From assembly GCA_019635775.1 (NCBI GenBank), contig JAHBYU010000001.1:124001-188000 (forward strand): 64,000 nucleotides of DNA, given 5' to 3'. The number at the start of each line of letters is the position of its first letter. The stretch's first letter is position 1. The notes beneath the pieces were generated by a model. The model was not told the origin of the DNA. It saw nothing but the letters and a program-made list of their open reading frames with translations, and made no database searches. The stretch comes from Rhizobiaceae bacterium (lineage in GTDB: Bacteria > Pseudomonadota > Alphaproteobacteria > Rhizobiales > Rhizobiaceae). A program made the translations under genes and the position numbers. Shown here piece after piece: positions 1-8,591 of this stretch.

Positions 1-1166
1 GTCATGGGGATTCCGGATCGCGCGAAATCCACGAAGCCCAGCCTCACGCCGGTCGCCTCCGCCCGCTCGGCAACGATGATGTTGCAAAGCGAGCCCGTCA
101 GCAGCAGATTCCCCGCAAAGGTTGACAGGAGCGCGAGCGCGGTAAGTGCGCCATCAGAAAGGTCTGGAACGAGCTTTATCAAGAGGATTACAGCCGGCAC
201 ATTGCCGATGGTGTTCGAAGCGATGAGCGTCAGCGGCGCGAGCACGGACAGTTGGTCGGGCAATAATCCCTGCTCGGCAAGCCAGGCGAGTCCGTCCTGG
301 GAAAGACCGGTCTTGCCGAATGAGGCCGTAACCCCGAACAGGCAGACGAAAAGCAGCAACAACTGCCAATCGACGGCGCTAATCATCGCACGCGACGACA
401 GCTTGCGCGACATGAGCAGCACACCGGCGACTGCCAGGGCCGAGAGCTCTCGCGGCAATGGAGTAAGGAAAAGCGCAATTAGGATGAAGATCGCGGCCAG
501 TCCTTTCGCCAACTGGAAGCGGTCGATCGGCGGCGTGGGTAGCTCACCAGGAGCCTTTCCCGTCCCTGGTGTCAGACGCCACGTGGCCAAGATCGTAACA
601 TAGACGATAGCGAGAGTAGCGATCGTCGGGGGCAAGGCGTGCAGTAGGTATGTCCAGAAATCCAGGCCGCCTGCCTGTCCGATCAGGATGTTTTGCGGAT
701 TGCCGATAAGGGTGGCGGCGGAGCCTGCGTTCGCTGCCCCTGCGAGGCCGATCAGGTAGGGGCGAGGATCGAGCTTTTCGGATATCAAGCCAGCGGCAAC
801 AAGTGGTGTCAGGGCGAACACGATGACATCGTTCGTGAAGATGGCGGCAAGTGTGCCAGTTACAGCGATCAGGATTGCAAGCAGACGCCTGGGATTGTGT
901 GCGGCATGCACGACCCAGTGAGCGACCCATCCGTAGAAACCCGAATGTTCGAACTGGGCCGACAGGATCATCAGCGCGAAAAGAAGCGTGATGGTGGGCA
1001 TGTCCACTGCCGCACCCGCTTCCGCGAGCGACAGGTCCTCGGTGGCAAGCAATACTATGAGGCCCAGCAGCGCCACACCGGTACGGTCGATGGCGAGCCC
1101 CGGCACACGTCCCAGGGCCATGCCCAGATAGACCAGCAGGAAAACGACGACGGACAGCGTGGTCAT
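1..1166 (-). CDS. SLC13/ArsB-type ion permease (3' end cut by window)
   Basis: At least 388 residues are readable on the minus strand, beginning MTTLSVVVFLLVYLGMALGR; the C-terminus lies beyond the left edge. The protein is almost entirely hydrophobic helices. It carries the family-type stretch FTNDVIVFALTPLV around residue 95 and GNPQNILIG around residue 140, matching the paired Asn-containing hairpin regions of the ArsB/CitT (SLC13, IT superfamily). Such proteins move arsenite, citrate, sulfate or other dicarboxylates across the inner membrane; the substrate cannot be told from sequence. The start at 1166 is the first ATG before the first helix. It is divergent from the SDR gene at 1330. 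The family call is solid, the substrate is open. Confidence 0.8.
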   Translation of the reverse strand, partial: MTTLSVVVFLLVYLGMALGRVPGLAIDRTGVALLGLIVLLATEDLSLAEAGAAVDMPTITLLFALMILSAQFEHSGFYGWVAHWVVHAAHNPRRLLAILIAVTGTLAAIFTNDVIVFALTPLVAAGLISEKLDPRPYLIGLAGAANAGSAATLIGNPQNILIGQAGGLDFWTYLLHALPPTIATLAIVYVTILATWRLTPGTGKAPGELPTPPIDRFQLAKGLAAIFILIALFLTPLPRELSALAVAGVLLMSRKLSSRAMISAVDWQLLLLFVCLFGVTASFGKTGLSQDGLAWLAEQGLLPDQLSVLAPLTLIASNTIGNVPAVILLIKLVPDLSDGALTALALLSTFAGNLLLTGSLCNIIVAERAEATGVRLGFVDFARSGIPM

Positions 1167-1329
1167 GGCAGGGAATCGCAGGCTTGTTGAGAAAAGCTGT
1201 TATGAAATAGCGCAGTCTGGAATTTTGTGCGCGGGGGACACGGAAATTTTCCGCATTCGCTGCCGGTGCGTTCCCTTGCAACTGCCTTGCGGGGAGGGCA
1301 AGGATCGAAGCGACACGAGGAGGACCACC

Positions 1330-2199
1330 ATGTCGCTGAAAGACAAGACGCTTTTCATCTCCGGTGGGTCGCGTGGCATTGGACTTGCGATTGCGCTGCG
1401 GGCCGCAAGGGACGGCGCCAATGTGACGATCGCCGCGAAGACCGCCGAACCGCATCCGAAACTTCCCGGAACCATCCATACCGCTGCCGGGGAAATCGAG
1501 AAGGCAGGTGGCCGGGCGTTGCCCGCGCTCTGCGATATCCGCGACGAAGCGCAGGTTGCGGATGCCGTGGCAAGGACGGTCGAGACATTCGGCGGTATCG
1601 ACATCTGCATCAACAACGCCAGCGCCATCAGCCTGACAGGGACACTTGAGACAGAGATGAAGCGCTACGACCTGATGCACCAGATCAACACGCGAGGCAC
1701 ATTCCTCGTTTCCAAGCTCTGCATCCCGCATCTGAAGAAGGCGCAGAACCCACATATTCTCAACCTCGCGCCGCCGCTCGACATGGCCTCGAAATGGTTT
1801 AAGGGCCACGTTGCCTACACCATGGCGAAATTCGGCATGTCGATGTGCACACTTGGAATGAGCGCGGAGTTCGCTAAGGACGGCATCGCAGTGAACTCGC
1901 TCTGGCCGCTGACCGCGATCGATACGGCAGCAGTGCGCAATCTGCTGGGTGGCGAACAGGTCGCGGCAATGAGCAGATCGCCTCAGATTCTGGCCGACGC
2001 CGCCTATGCGATCCTGAATCGCCCGTCGCGTGAGGCAACCGGCAACTTCTATATCGATGAGGAGGTACTGCGCGCGGAAGGAGTCAACGATTTTTCGGCC
2101 TATGCGCCCGCCGCAAAAGGGCCGCTCGCCGGCGATTTCTTCGTCCCGGATGACGTTTTCGCGCGCAGCCCGACCAAAGTTGCAAAGACATTCGGTTGA
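1330..2199 (+). CDS. Short-chain dehydrogenase, HSDL2-like
   Basis: This 289-residue SDR starts at an ATG with a GAGGAGG ribosome site about 10 bases upstream. SGGSRGIG at residues 11-18 is the NAD(P) site, NNAS near 95 the structural motif, and Y163/K167 (YTMAK) the catalytic pair. The central stretch (ILNLAPPLDM, then WFKGH, AYTMAKFGMSM and LWPLTAI) matches the animal and bacterial HSDL2 subgroup, which reads ILNISPPL there. The usual catalytic Ser is therefore Ala here. No SCP2 sterol-carrier domain follows, unlike animal HSDL2. A lipid or acyl-chain alcohol/ketone substrate is only inference. The gene converges on the 2202-4331 gene with 2 bases between stop codons. Confidence 0.9.
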   Translation: MSLKDKTLFISGGSRGIGLAIALRAARDGANVTIAAKTAEPHPKLPGTIHTAAGEIEKAGGRALPALCDIRDEAQVADAVARTVETFGGIDICINNASAISLTGTLETEMKRYDLMHQINTRGTFLVSKLCIPHLKKAQNPHILNLAPPLDMASKWFKGHVAYTMAKFGMSMCTLGMSAEFAKDGIAVNSLWPLTAIDTAAVRNLLGGEQVAAMSRSPQILADAAYAILNRPSREATGNFYIDEEVLRAEGVNDFSAYAPAAKGPLAGDFFVPDDVFARSPTKVAKTFG

Positions 2200-2210
2200 G
2201 ATCAACCGAA
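2191..2210. terminator. Palindrome spanning two convergent stop codons
   Basis: TTCGGTTGAGATCAACCGAA is a 9+2+9 inverted repeat, foldable as an 8-bp stem with an AGAT loop. It contains the TGA of the plus-strand SDR (2197-2199) and the TGA of the minus-strand gene (2204-2202). No T-run follows on either side, so a bidirectional terminator role is a guess. Confidence 0.45.
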
Positions 2211-4331
2211 CATCGTCGAACGCACGAGTTCCGGCGCTGCCTGCACGGCTCTGAGCGCGGACTTGAGTTCTGACTGCCGGCTGCGGTCAAGCGCTCCGAC
2301 ATCGACCCAGTTTGACACCGCATTCCCGGTCTCCAGGTCGTGCGCCTGCTGGTCGAGCATTAGCGCCATGAACAACCGGTGCGCCGCGATCAGGCCGGCG
2401 ATCTCTTCCGAATTTCCAAGCCCGAGTTTGGCAAGGCCCTCGAGCCGGTCTCGGGTCGAGCGCCGCGCGATGTTGCGGCGGATAGCCATGGTGCGGGCCG
2501 CCGTCACGACCGGGAAAAGTCCGTGCAATTTCAGATCGATGCGACCCTGCTCTGTCTGCAGCGCGCCGAACAGCCCGAACGGGCTCGGGCGGGCAAAGAG
2601 CGTCTCTCCCATCATCTTGGCGAACGCGGTATTCCCGGAAGCCGAGGAGAATGCATAGTCGAACAGCTCCGACCCAAGGGCCAGATTTCCGTGGGTCGGA
2701 CGTTCGTCGAAGAAGATGTCGACGTTCAGCAGGTCCTCGCCCCTTGCGCGCCCGACCCAATGGTCGATCCGGGCTTTCCAAGTGGCGACCGAACCGCGCC
2801 AGGGCTCATTTCGGGCCATGACGCCACCCTTGCAATAGGGGATCCCTGCGACATCCAGCGCGTCGGCGATACGCGCCCCCAATTCTGCAAACCAACGATC
2901 CGCCGCGCCGTCCGGTTTCCCTTCGGCATAGACAATTGCGTTGTCCTGGTCCGGCGCAAGCAGGCTTTCACCCCTGCCGCCCGAGCCGAGGACCATAAGC
3001 GCATAGGAACATGGAGGCTCGCCGTGACCGTCCTCAATCATCGACTTTTCGGCCAGTTCCGCGGCGCGCCGGGACATGACGCGTATTTCCTCGCTGACGA
3101 TACCCGCGACAAGATAGGAGTCGAGCTTTTCCGCGAGCAGCGCCCGCGCCACGGCTGGGAGATTTGCCCAGGCCTGCGCCATTTCAGTCGCACTGGTCGC
3201 TGCGCCTATCTGATCGTCGAGGCTGATCGCGGCGTCCGCCCGCAGACGAAGAAGGTCGCGGGCAGAAATGATGCCCGCCAGCCTTTCGTGTTCGTCCCGG
3301 ACAGCCAGGTGCCGGAGTTTGAGCCGGTTCATGCGGGATATTGCCCGGTACACGAAGGCGCCACCGGCAATGCTGGCGAGCGGTCGTGAGGAAAAGTCGG
3401 CGACCTGCTTCTGAAGAGCTTCGGCGCCGTGCTGCGATACGAGGCGCATGATGTCGCGCTCGGTCACGATGCCGTAGTCGGAGAGCGGCCCTCCGGGCTC
3501 TCCGTTCGTCGAGACGAAAATCGACGAAATTCGTCGTTCCACCATCAGGTCGACGGCCTGCCTCGCCGTGGTGGTTTCGGCGACGACAGCGGCCGGGTGG
3601 CTCATCAGTTCCTGTACGCGGTGGCTGTAGGCGTATGGGTCCAGCGCACCGGCCTGCGAGGGTTGTGGCCGGGAGACCGGTTCGCTCCAGCCGGCCCTGT
3701 AGCCTGATTCGAGTAGCTCGGTTCGTCGCAAGCAGGACACTTCGGCCCCGGCCAGGGTGGTGATGCCCTTACCAGCGAGATGTGGGAGGAGGGCGGAATA
3801 TATCTCCGCCGCCGCGGCGGCGTCACCCGGCGCGGTGTGCCGTCCGGCAATAGAAACGCCAAGCCACGACGCCAATGCATCCAGCGACCCTTCAGGCAGG
3901 TTCGGATTGACGATGGAGCCGAGAAGCCGCAGGCAAAGCGATCGCGGCTTGCTCCAGGTGACTCGCGCCCGTCGCGCCTCGTGCTCGATAACCGCAAGGT
4001 CGAAGCCGATCGAATGGCCTATCAGCAGCCGTCCGGCCCGGAATTGCTGGAACGCTGACAGCATCGAGGCAAAACCCGGAGCGCCCCGGACGGCGTCATC
4101 CGTTATTCCGTGAATGGCAGTCGAGGCCGCCGGGATCGGTTCGCCCGGATCAACCAGCGTTTGATACGCTTCATCACAGGCAGCCTTGCCGAGCTTGATT
4201 GCGACCGCAGCCAGTTGCACGACGCGGGCGCGCGTGACGTCGAGCCCCGTCGTTTCGGTGTCCACCGCCACCGCGTCGAGGGCGGCGAGCGGGGTTGCCC
4301 CGCTGGTCAGCCTTTCTGGAACGTACTCCAT
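2202..4331 (-). CDS. DnaQ-like exonuclease / CBS pair / DUF294 nucleotidyltransferase fusion
   Basis: The 709-residue protein has three parts. Residues 20-185 are a DEDD 3'-5' exonuclease fold: DTETTGLD with D24/E26, GHSIGFD with D111, and H165/D170 of the third motif. Residues about 238-365 are two CBS domains that bind adenine nucleotides. Residues about 380-709 are a DUF294 putative nucleotidyltransferase (GSGGRGE at 449-455, D461 and D463) with its C-terminal helical domain, as in the GlnD-like family. CBS plus DUF294 is a common signalling arrangement; an N-terminal exonuclease is the less common part. The substrate of the transferase domain is unknown. It is probably cytosolic and stands alone, downstream of the UPF0114 gene on the same strand. 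Confidence 0.88.
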   Translation of the reverse strand: MEYVPERLTSGATPLAALDAVAVDTETTGLDVTRARVVQLAAVAIKLGKAACDEAYQTLVDPGEPIPAASTAIHGITDDAVRGAPGFASMLSAFQQFRAGRLLIGHSIGFDLAVIEHEARRARVTWSKPRSLCLRLLGSIVNPNLPEGSLDALASWLGVSIAGRHTAPGDAAAAAEIYSALLPHLAGKGITTLAGAEVSCLRRTELLESGYRAGWSEPVSRPQPSQAGALDPYAYSHRVQELMSHPAAVVAETTTARQAVDLMVERRISSIFVSTNGEPGGPLSDYGIVTERDIMRLVSQHGAEALQKQVADFSSRPLASIAGGAFVYRAISRMNRLKLRHLAVRDEHERLAGIISARDLLRLRADAAISLDDQIGAATSATEMAQAWANLPAVARALLAEKLDSYLVAGIVSEEIRVMSRRAAELAEKSMIEDGHGEPPCSYALMVLGSGGRGESLLAPDQDNAIVYAEGKPDGAADRWFAELGARIADALDVAGIPYCKGGVMARNEPWRGSVATWKARIDHWVGRARGEDLLNVDIFFDERPTHGNLALGSELFDYAFSSASGNTAFAKMMGETLFARPSPFGLFGALQTEQGRIDLKLHGLFPVVTAARTMAIRRNIARRSTRDRLEGLAKLGLGNSEEIAGLIAAHRLFMALMLDQQAHDLETGNAVSNWVDVGALDRSRQSELKSALRAVQAAPELVRSTMFG

Positions 4332-4400
4332 CGGAGCATCTTGGCACCTGTCGCGTGTCGCGTCATCGCGACAAAAGTCTAGGCATCGGTTCCGATTGTC

Positions 4401-4916
4401 TTAGACATCCGGTTCCCCCTTCGACTTCTTACCGCCCAGGCGGTCTATATACGCAAGCAAAAGCGCGGACAGCACGAAGGCCATGTGCATGATGGTCAGC
4501 CACATCAACTGGGCGTTCGTGTAGGTGGAGCTGTTCAGAAAAACCTGCAGCAGGTGAATGGACGAGATCGCGACGATCGTCGAGGCGACCTTCACCTTGA
4601 GCGAACCGACATCGATGGTGCCGAGCCAGCGGACGTCTCCCGAATGCCCGTCGAAGCGGCTGACGAAGTTCTCGTATCCCGAGATGATGACCATGACCAA
4701 CAGGCTGGCGACCAGCGCGGCATCGATGAGGCCGAGCATGCGCAGGATCGTGTCGGTATCGTTCAGCGTCATAACCTCTGTGGTAAATAGGAAAAGTTTC
4801 TTGGCGAACGAGAGCGCATAGATCGCAAGCGCTGCCGCAAGCCCGAGATAGAAGGCCACCAGCAGCCAGCGGGAGGCGAGGATGATGGATTCGATGGCGA
4901 GTTCGATGCGCTTCAT
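4401..4916 (-). CDS. UPF0114 (YqhA) family membrane protein
   Basis: This 171-residue integral membrane protein starts MKRIELAIESIILASRWLLV and has four predicted helices. The conserved motif ISGYENFVSR lies near residue 80, followed by LGTIDVGSLKVKVASTIVAISSIHLL, both marks of the TIGR00645/YqhA family. The function is unknown. The gene lies on its own between the DnaQ/CBS gene and a strong hairpin; the 69-base gap to the next gene does not decide whether they share a transcript. Confidence 0.9.
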   Translation of the reverse strand: MKRIELAIESIILASRWLLVAFYLGLAAALAIYALSFAKKLFLFTTEVMTLNDTDTILRMLGLIDAALVASLLVMVIISGYENFVSRFDGHSGDVRWLGTIDVGSLKVKVASTIVAISSIHLLQVFLNSSTYTNAQLMWLTIMHMAFVLSALLLAYIDRLGGKKSKGEPDV

Positions 4917-5011
4917 GGGTGCTGATCCGAGATCTCGTCGCTATTTCGGCTTCGCAAATATGCAATGCAAGAGGCCGATGTCCAGCAGCCGGAATTTTTT
5001 GGTTCCAAGCA

Positions 5012-5045
5012 GAAACCCGGCCGGGGAGGGGACCGGCCGGGTTTC
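5012..5045 (-). terminator. Strong hairpin downstream of the OmpA-family gene
   Basis: A perfect 13-bp stem (left arm 5012-5024, right arm 5033-5045, GAAACCCGGCCGG and complement) encloses an 8-base loop. It lies about 120 bases past the stop of the minus-strand OmpA gene and before the UPF0114 gene, where a terminator is expected. No long T-run follows. A second weaker stem-loop with a G·T pair lies at about 5070-5095. Confidence 0.6.
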
Positions 5046-5165
5046 AGTCCCGCGAGGAGGGGACGTCACGGGACAGGGCAGGGAAGCCTTGTCCCGGAAT
5101 CTGGGTGTCGATTAGCCGCGATTCAATGGCTTTTGCCGCGATCACGAAAAATCGACACCGAGAGA

Positions 5166-6986
5166 TCAGTTTGCGCTTGCGACAGGGGCCACAAGCGGCG
5201 TGATGCGGCGTATCGCTACGCGACGGTTCTCCCTTTCCGGCGACTCGGTCTTCACCTTCAGGTAGCGCTCGCCGTAACCCTGAGTGGCAAGGTTTTCAGG
5301 CGGAATACCGAACACGCTGGTCAGAGCTTCCGCGACTGCTTCGGCGCGTCGATCGGACAGGGCGAGGTTCGCCACGTCCGAGCCGACTGCGTCCGTATGA
5401 CCTTCAATCAGGAAGGTCTCAGCCGGATTTCGGTCAAGCAGCTTTTCCATTGCGCCGGCGACCCCTTCCAGACGCGTAATCTCGCTTTCAGGGATGGAGG
5501 CTGACCCGAACTCAAAGGTCAGCGTATCGAGATCGACTCGGCGAGCGATGTCGCGAACACGAGCCGAACGCTTCACTTCGTCCACCGAATAGAGCCGCTG
5601 AACGCGCTCGACGGGAGGCTGTTCAAGGAATTCGTAATAGTCGTTCGGGTCATCGACATATTCGGATTCAAGGATGTAGTCCCTGCGCGGTATGTTGAGG
5701 CGCATCGGTGGCAGATCGAGGCCCGGATCACGCCATTCGCGGAGGCGGCCATAATTGTCCTCCTCTACGTAGACGAGGACATATTCGCGACCGTCCGGCG
5801 TGATGCGCGAGCGTCGGATGACGTCGCCGTAGCGGTTGCGGATGGTCACGATCTGCACGCCATTATCGCGCACGATCGTCTCGCGCGTCCGGCCACGCGG
5901 CAGGTCCTCGTAGTATACGTCGCGCGCACCGCGCGTCAGGCGCGGCCGCTCATTGCTCTCGACGAAGGTCTGACCGCCGAGCTGGAGGATGATGCGGTCG
6001 CCGATCTCCCTGAGAACATCGACCCCGTCGGGACGCTCTTCACGGCGACGGTTGTCATCCGGTGCGCGCTCACGACGTGTTCCGCGCTCCTCGGTCACCG
6101 CCTCAATGCGGCTGGGCTGTGCGGCTTCAGTCGCTGCGGCGTCGCTTTCCGGCGGAGGGCCAGAGTCGGTAGGGGCCGGTGCGGCCTGCTGGCCGTCTTC
6201 CTCACCCTGTGGCTGACCGGATTCCTGCGCGGGCGCTTCCTCCTTCTGGCTGTCGAGCAGAGGTGCCTCATTGGTATCCAAGGGCTGGGCAGTGGTATCG
6301 CCGCCAGAGGGTTCGGCCGACTGGGCCGGCTGTCCGTCCGGGGTAGTGGGCTGTGTCTCGGCGGGCTGCGGTGCGGCTGGTTGTTCTGCGGCAGGCTGTT
6401 CAGCGGGAGTCTGTTGGGAAGGCTCCTGCTCCATCTGCTGCTGCTGTGTTTCCGCAGGGGCCTCCTGTGCCGGAGGCTGTTCGGGCGCAGACTGCTCGGA
6501 AGGCGTTTGGTCCTCGACAGGAGGCTGAGCGGGCGCTTCTTCCTGAGCTGCAGGTTGATCGGGCTGAGCCGCAGGCTGTTCGGGTTCGGCTTCAGGCGTT
6601 GTTTCCTCAACCGCAGGCGCCTGCTCGGGCTGAGCTTCGGGAGCTGCTTGTGGCTCTGGTTCCGGGACTGGCTCCGGAGCTGTTTCGGGCTCAACTTCAG
6701 GTTCAGGCGCGGCTTCGGGCGAAGCTTCTGGCTCAGGCGCTCGCTCTGGCGTCGGCGCGGCTTCGGGAGTCGGGGCTGCTTCCTCGGCTGGTTGCTGCTG
6801 TTCTTCCTGCGGAGGGCAGTCCTCGCCCTCGCACTCGGCCTGTGCCTGGGCAAGCAGAAGCGGGAGCGCCTGCGTACCTGCAACAGGGTCCATGCGTTCG
6901 CCCCAAAGAGGGTATGCACCCAACGGCGCGGATGCCATCAGCAGGCCGATAGCGGTCCCTGCCAGAATCCGGGTTTGGCGTTTCAT
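5166..6986 (-). CDS. OmpA-family protein with long Pro/Glu/Ala/Gln stalk
   Basis: The 606-residue secreted protein starts at 6986, where AAGGAGA precedes an ATG and the N-terminus has a basic, hydrophobic signal segment (residues 1-24). Residues about 58-290 are low complexity, dominated by P, E, A and Q in irregular PEPE/APQP runs. Residues 320-480 are a charged linker rich in Arg, Asp and Tyr. Residues 486-606 are an OmpA C-terminal domain: FEFGSASI, the IEGHTDAVG loop, LSDRRAEAV and YGERYLK. This domain binds diaminopimelate in peptidoglycan. The stalk could span the periplasm. Longer in-frame start codons further upstream run into divergent promoter DNA and lack support. Confidence 0.9.
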   Translation of the reverse strand: MKRQTRILAGTAIGLLMASAPLGAYPLWGERMDPVAGTQALPLLLAQAQAECEGEDCPPQEEQQQPAEEAAPTPEAAPTPERAPEPEASPEAAPEPEVEPETAPEPVPEPEPQAAPEAQPEQAPAVEETTPEAEPEQPAAQPDQPAAQEEAPAQPPVEDQTPSEQSAPEQPPAQEAPAETQQQQMEQEPSQQTPAEQPAAEQPAAPQPAETQPTTPDGQPAQSAEPSGGDTTAQPLDTNEAPLLDSQKEEAPAQESGQPQGEEDGQQAAPAPTDSGPPPESDAAATEAAQPSRIEAVTEERGTRRERAPDDNRRREERPDGVDVLREIGDRIILQLGGQTFVESNERPRLTRGARDVYYEDLPRGRTRETIVRDNGVQIVTIRNRYGDVIRRSRITPDGREYVLVYVEEDNYGRLREWRDPGLDLPPMRLNIPRRDYILESEYVDDPNDYYEFLEQPPVERVQRLYSVDEVKRSARVRDIARRVDLDTLTFEFGSASIPESEITRLEGVAGAMEKLLDRNPAETFLIEGHTDAVGSDVANLALSDRRAEAVAEALTSVFGIPPENLATQGYGERYLKVKTESPERENRRVAIRRITPLVAPVASAN

Positions 6987-7160
6987 AGTCGGTCGTCTCC
7001 TTGGATTGTCGGATGTCCCTAGCGCCTTTGAAACCGTGAACTGTGGTTTTGGTTCCGCTCTACGACGCCGACAGGCACATGAAGCCATGGCGGATTCGTG
7101 GCGCTCGATGACGGCTTTCGTCACTTGACCTGGCGCCAGCGAAGGCTCACATGCACGGGA

Positions 7161-7607
7161 ATGGCAAAGCCTTTCTGGAAGGAAAAGACGCTTGAGGAGA
7201 TGAGCGTCAGCGAATGGGAATCGCTCTGCGATGGCTGTGGAAAGTGCTGCCTGTCCAAACTCGAGGACGAGGATACCGGGGAGATATATTTCACAAGCAT
7301 CGGATGCCGGCTGTTCAACCCGACGACCTGCCTCTGCAAGGACTACATGAACAGATTGGCATCGGTTCCCGACTGCGTGAAGCTGTCTCCGGAAAACGTG
7401 CGGACGATAAGCTGGCTCCCGAGCACCTGCGCCTACAGGTTGGTCGCGCAAGGGCGTGATCTTTATACTTGGCACCATCTGATTTCCGGTGATCGGGGAA
7501 CTGTCCATCGAGAAGGCGTTTCGGTTGTCGGACGCGTCACGGCGTCCGAGGACGACATGGCGGAAGTCGAAGATTATTTCGACCACATGCTCGACGGCGA
7601 GCCCTGA
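7161..7607 (+). CDS. YcgN/UPF0260 family cysteine-cluster protein
   Basis: A 148-residue cytosolic protein beginning [20 protein letters not shown]. The hallmark [14 protein letters not shown] and the later cysteines in [19 protein letters not shown] form a Cys-rich cluster likely to bind a metal or iron-sulfur centre; WHHLISGD is the conserved C-terminal motif. Length and motif order fit the YcgN family throughout. Function is unknown. The start at 7161 is where homology begins. It is divergent from the OmpA-family gene. Confidence 0.92.
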   Translation: MAKPFWKEKTLEEMSVSEWESLCDGCGKCCLSKLEDEDTGEIYFTSIGCRLFNPTTCLCKDYMNRLASVPDCVKLSPENVRTISWLPSTCAYRLVAQGRDLYTWHHLISGDRGTVHREGVSVVGRVTASEDDMAEVEDYFDHMLDGEP

Positions 7608-7724
7608 TACCCCAACGCGGTGTTTCGACATGAACGGCAAATGAACGCGGGGTTCCCGGGGCGTTCAGCTTGGCTGGCGCAATCTCCGGTCAATCGCTTC
7701 GGCGAGAGCAAAGGAGACATCGAG

Positions 7725-8084
7725 ATGATCACCAAGCTCCGGGCTGGCGCCCTTTCCGCACTGATTGGCCTGGGTGCGATCGCCGCCCTTCCCGCAACCG
7801 CTCAGGCGGAAGGCATCTATCTCAACTATGGCAATTCGGGCGTTGGTTTTCAGTACGACGCCTATGACCGGGTCGATTATCGCCACGGTCACCGATACGA
7901 CCGCCGCGACGAACGGCGCTGCTCGCCGCAGCGCGCGCTTAACAAGGCCGAACGCTATGGCGTTCGCCGTGCGCGCGTTGTCGATGTTGACCGCCGGACC
8001 ATCACGGTTGTTGGTCGCAAATGGGGTGAACGCGTCCGCATGACCTTCAGCCGTGCGCCGAACTGCCCGGTGGTGCGCTGGTAA
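7725..8084 (+). CDS. Small secreted protein of unknown function
   Basis: A 119-residue protein with AAGGAG eight bases before the ATG. Residues 1-24 (hydrophobic, ending ATAQA-EG) are a Sec signal peptide, so the 95-residue mature part should be periplasmic or outside. It is rich in Arg, Tyr and Asp (DRVDYRHGHRYDRRDERR) and has two cysteines, in RRCSPQRA and PNCPVVRW, that could form a disulfide. Similar small proteins are common in Rhizobiales as uncharacterised proteins. It is followed by a strong terminator and so forms its own unit. Confidence 0.75.
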   Translation: MITKLRAGALSALIGLGAIAALPATAQAEGIYLNYGNSGVGFQYDAYDRVDYRHGHRYDRRDERRCSPQRALNKAERYGVRRARVVDVDRRTITVVGRKWGERVRMTFSRAPNCPVVRW

Positions 8085-8133
8085 CGGTAGCAGGAAACCG
8101 CTGTTCGCCGACACGGACAGGCGTTCCAAAAAG

Positions 8134-8164
8134 AAACCCCGGAGGTTCGACCTCCGGGGTTTTT
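8134..8164. terminator. Rho-independent terminator, probably bidirectional
   Basis: A 13-bp perfect stem (AAACCCCGGAGGT at 8134-8146, complement at 8150-8162) with a tight loop ends in a T-run to 8164. On the other strand it is followed by TTTCTTTTT. It lies between the convergent small secreted protein and lipoprotein genes and can serve both. Confidence 0.88.
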
Positions 8165-8186
8165 CCTTGTGTCTTTACGTCGAAGA

Positions 8187-8507
8187 TCAGCGGCGGGGGA
8201 CCGTGAAGAGGATCCAGCCTTCGCGCCTTCCAACTTCCTTGCCTCCCGTCTCGAAGGCAAACAGCCTTGGATCCGTGCCCGGCGGGCATGCGACGAGATC
8301 AGCCGAGTCGCTCAGGAACTGGTTCGTGAAGGCACTTTCCCCGGCACGGCGGCACTGGTCGCCCGAACCGCGATAGCCACCCCCAAAAAGCGGTACGTCG
8401 GCTGGAGGACGGGCTCCGCCACCGGACGGGCCGCTCGGGGGCGGATTTGCCGTGCATGCGCCGACAAGGAGCGCGACGGGAAAGACAAGAAGGGACCAGC
8501 GACGCAT
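8187..8507 (-). CDS. Small lipoprotein
   Basis: A 106-residue protein, MRRWSLLVFPVALLVGAC, with lipobox LVGA-C18 after a short hydrophobic segment, so it is likely lipidated and membrane-anchored. The start has GGAGG seven bases upstream. The mature part has a Pro/Gly-rich linker (PPPSGPSGGGARPP), two further cysteines (DQCRRAGE, LVACPPGT) and the stretch PRLFAFETGGKEVGRREGWILFTVPRR at the end. I do not recognise a family; similar small proteins with a terminal GW/LF motif occur in Rhizobiales. An 11-bp inverted repeat lies just upstream. Confidence 0.7.
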   Translation of the reverse strand: MRRWSLLVFPVALLVGACTANPPPSGPSGGGARPPADVPLFGGGYRGSGDQCRRAGESAFTNQFLSDSADLVACPPGTDPRLFAFETGGKEVGRREGWILFTVPRR

Positions 8508-8532
8508 TCAAATCCTCCAGACACGCTATAGA

Positions 8533-8562
8533 TCAAAGATGATATCCATAGATCATCTTTGA
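8533..8562. repeat. 11-bp perfect inverted repeat between two minus-strand genes
   Basis: TCAAAGATGAT at 8533-8543 pairs with ATCATCTTTGA at 8552-8562 across 8 bases. The arms are A+T-rich in a G+C-rich region. It sits after the SIMPL gene stop and 26 bases before the lipoprotein start, so it is either a weak terminator for the former or an operator for the latter. Confidence 0.55.
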
Positions 8563-8591
8563 GAAACTGGCGTCAAGCGGAACGTTGAGCC

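Noticed and set aside
544-2205. Long minus-strand open frame of 553 codons
   Set aside because: It is antisense to the SDR and then out of frame with the permease gene; its composition (Arg, Cys, His rich) is that of a shadow in G+C-rich DNA.
6271-7022. Several plus-strand open frames, one rich in Arg/Leu and one in Gly/Cys
   Set aside because: They are antisense products of the Pro/Glu/Ala/Gln-rich stalk of the OmpA-family gene and have no ribosome site.
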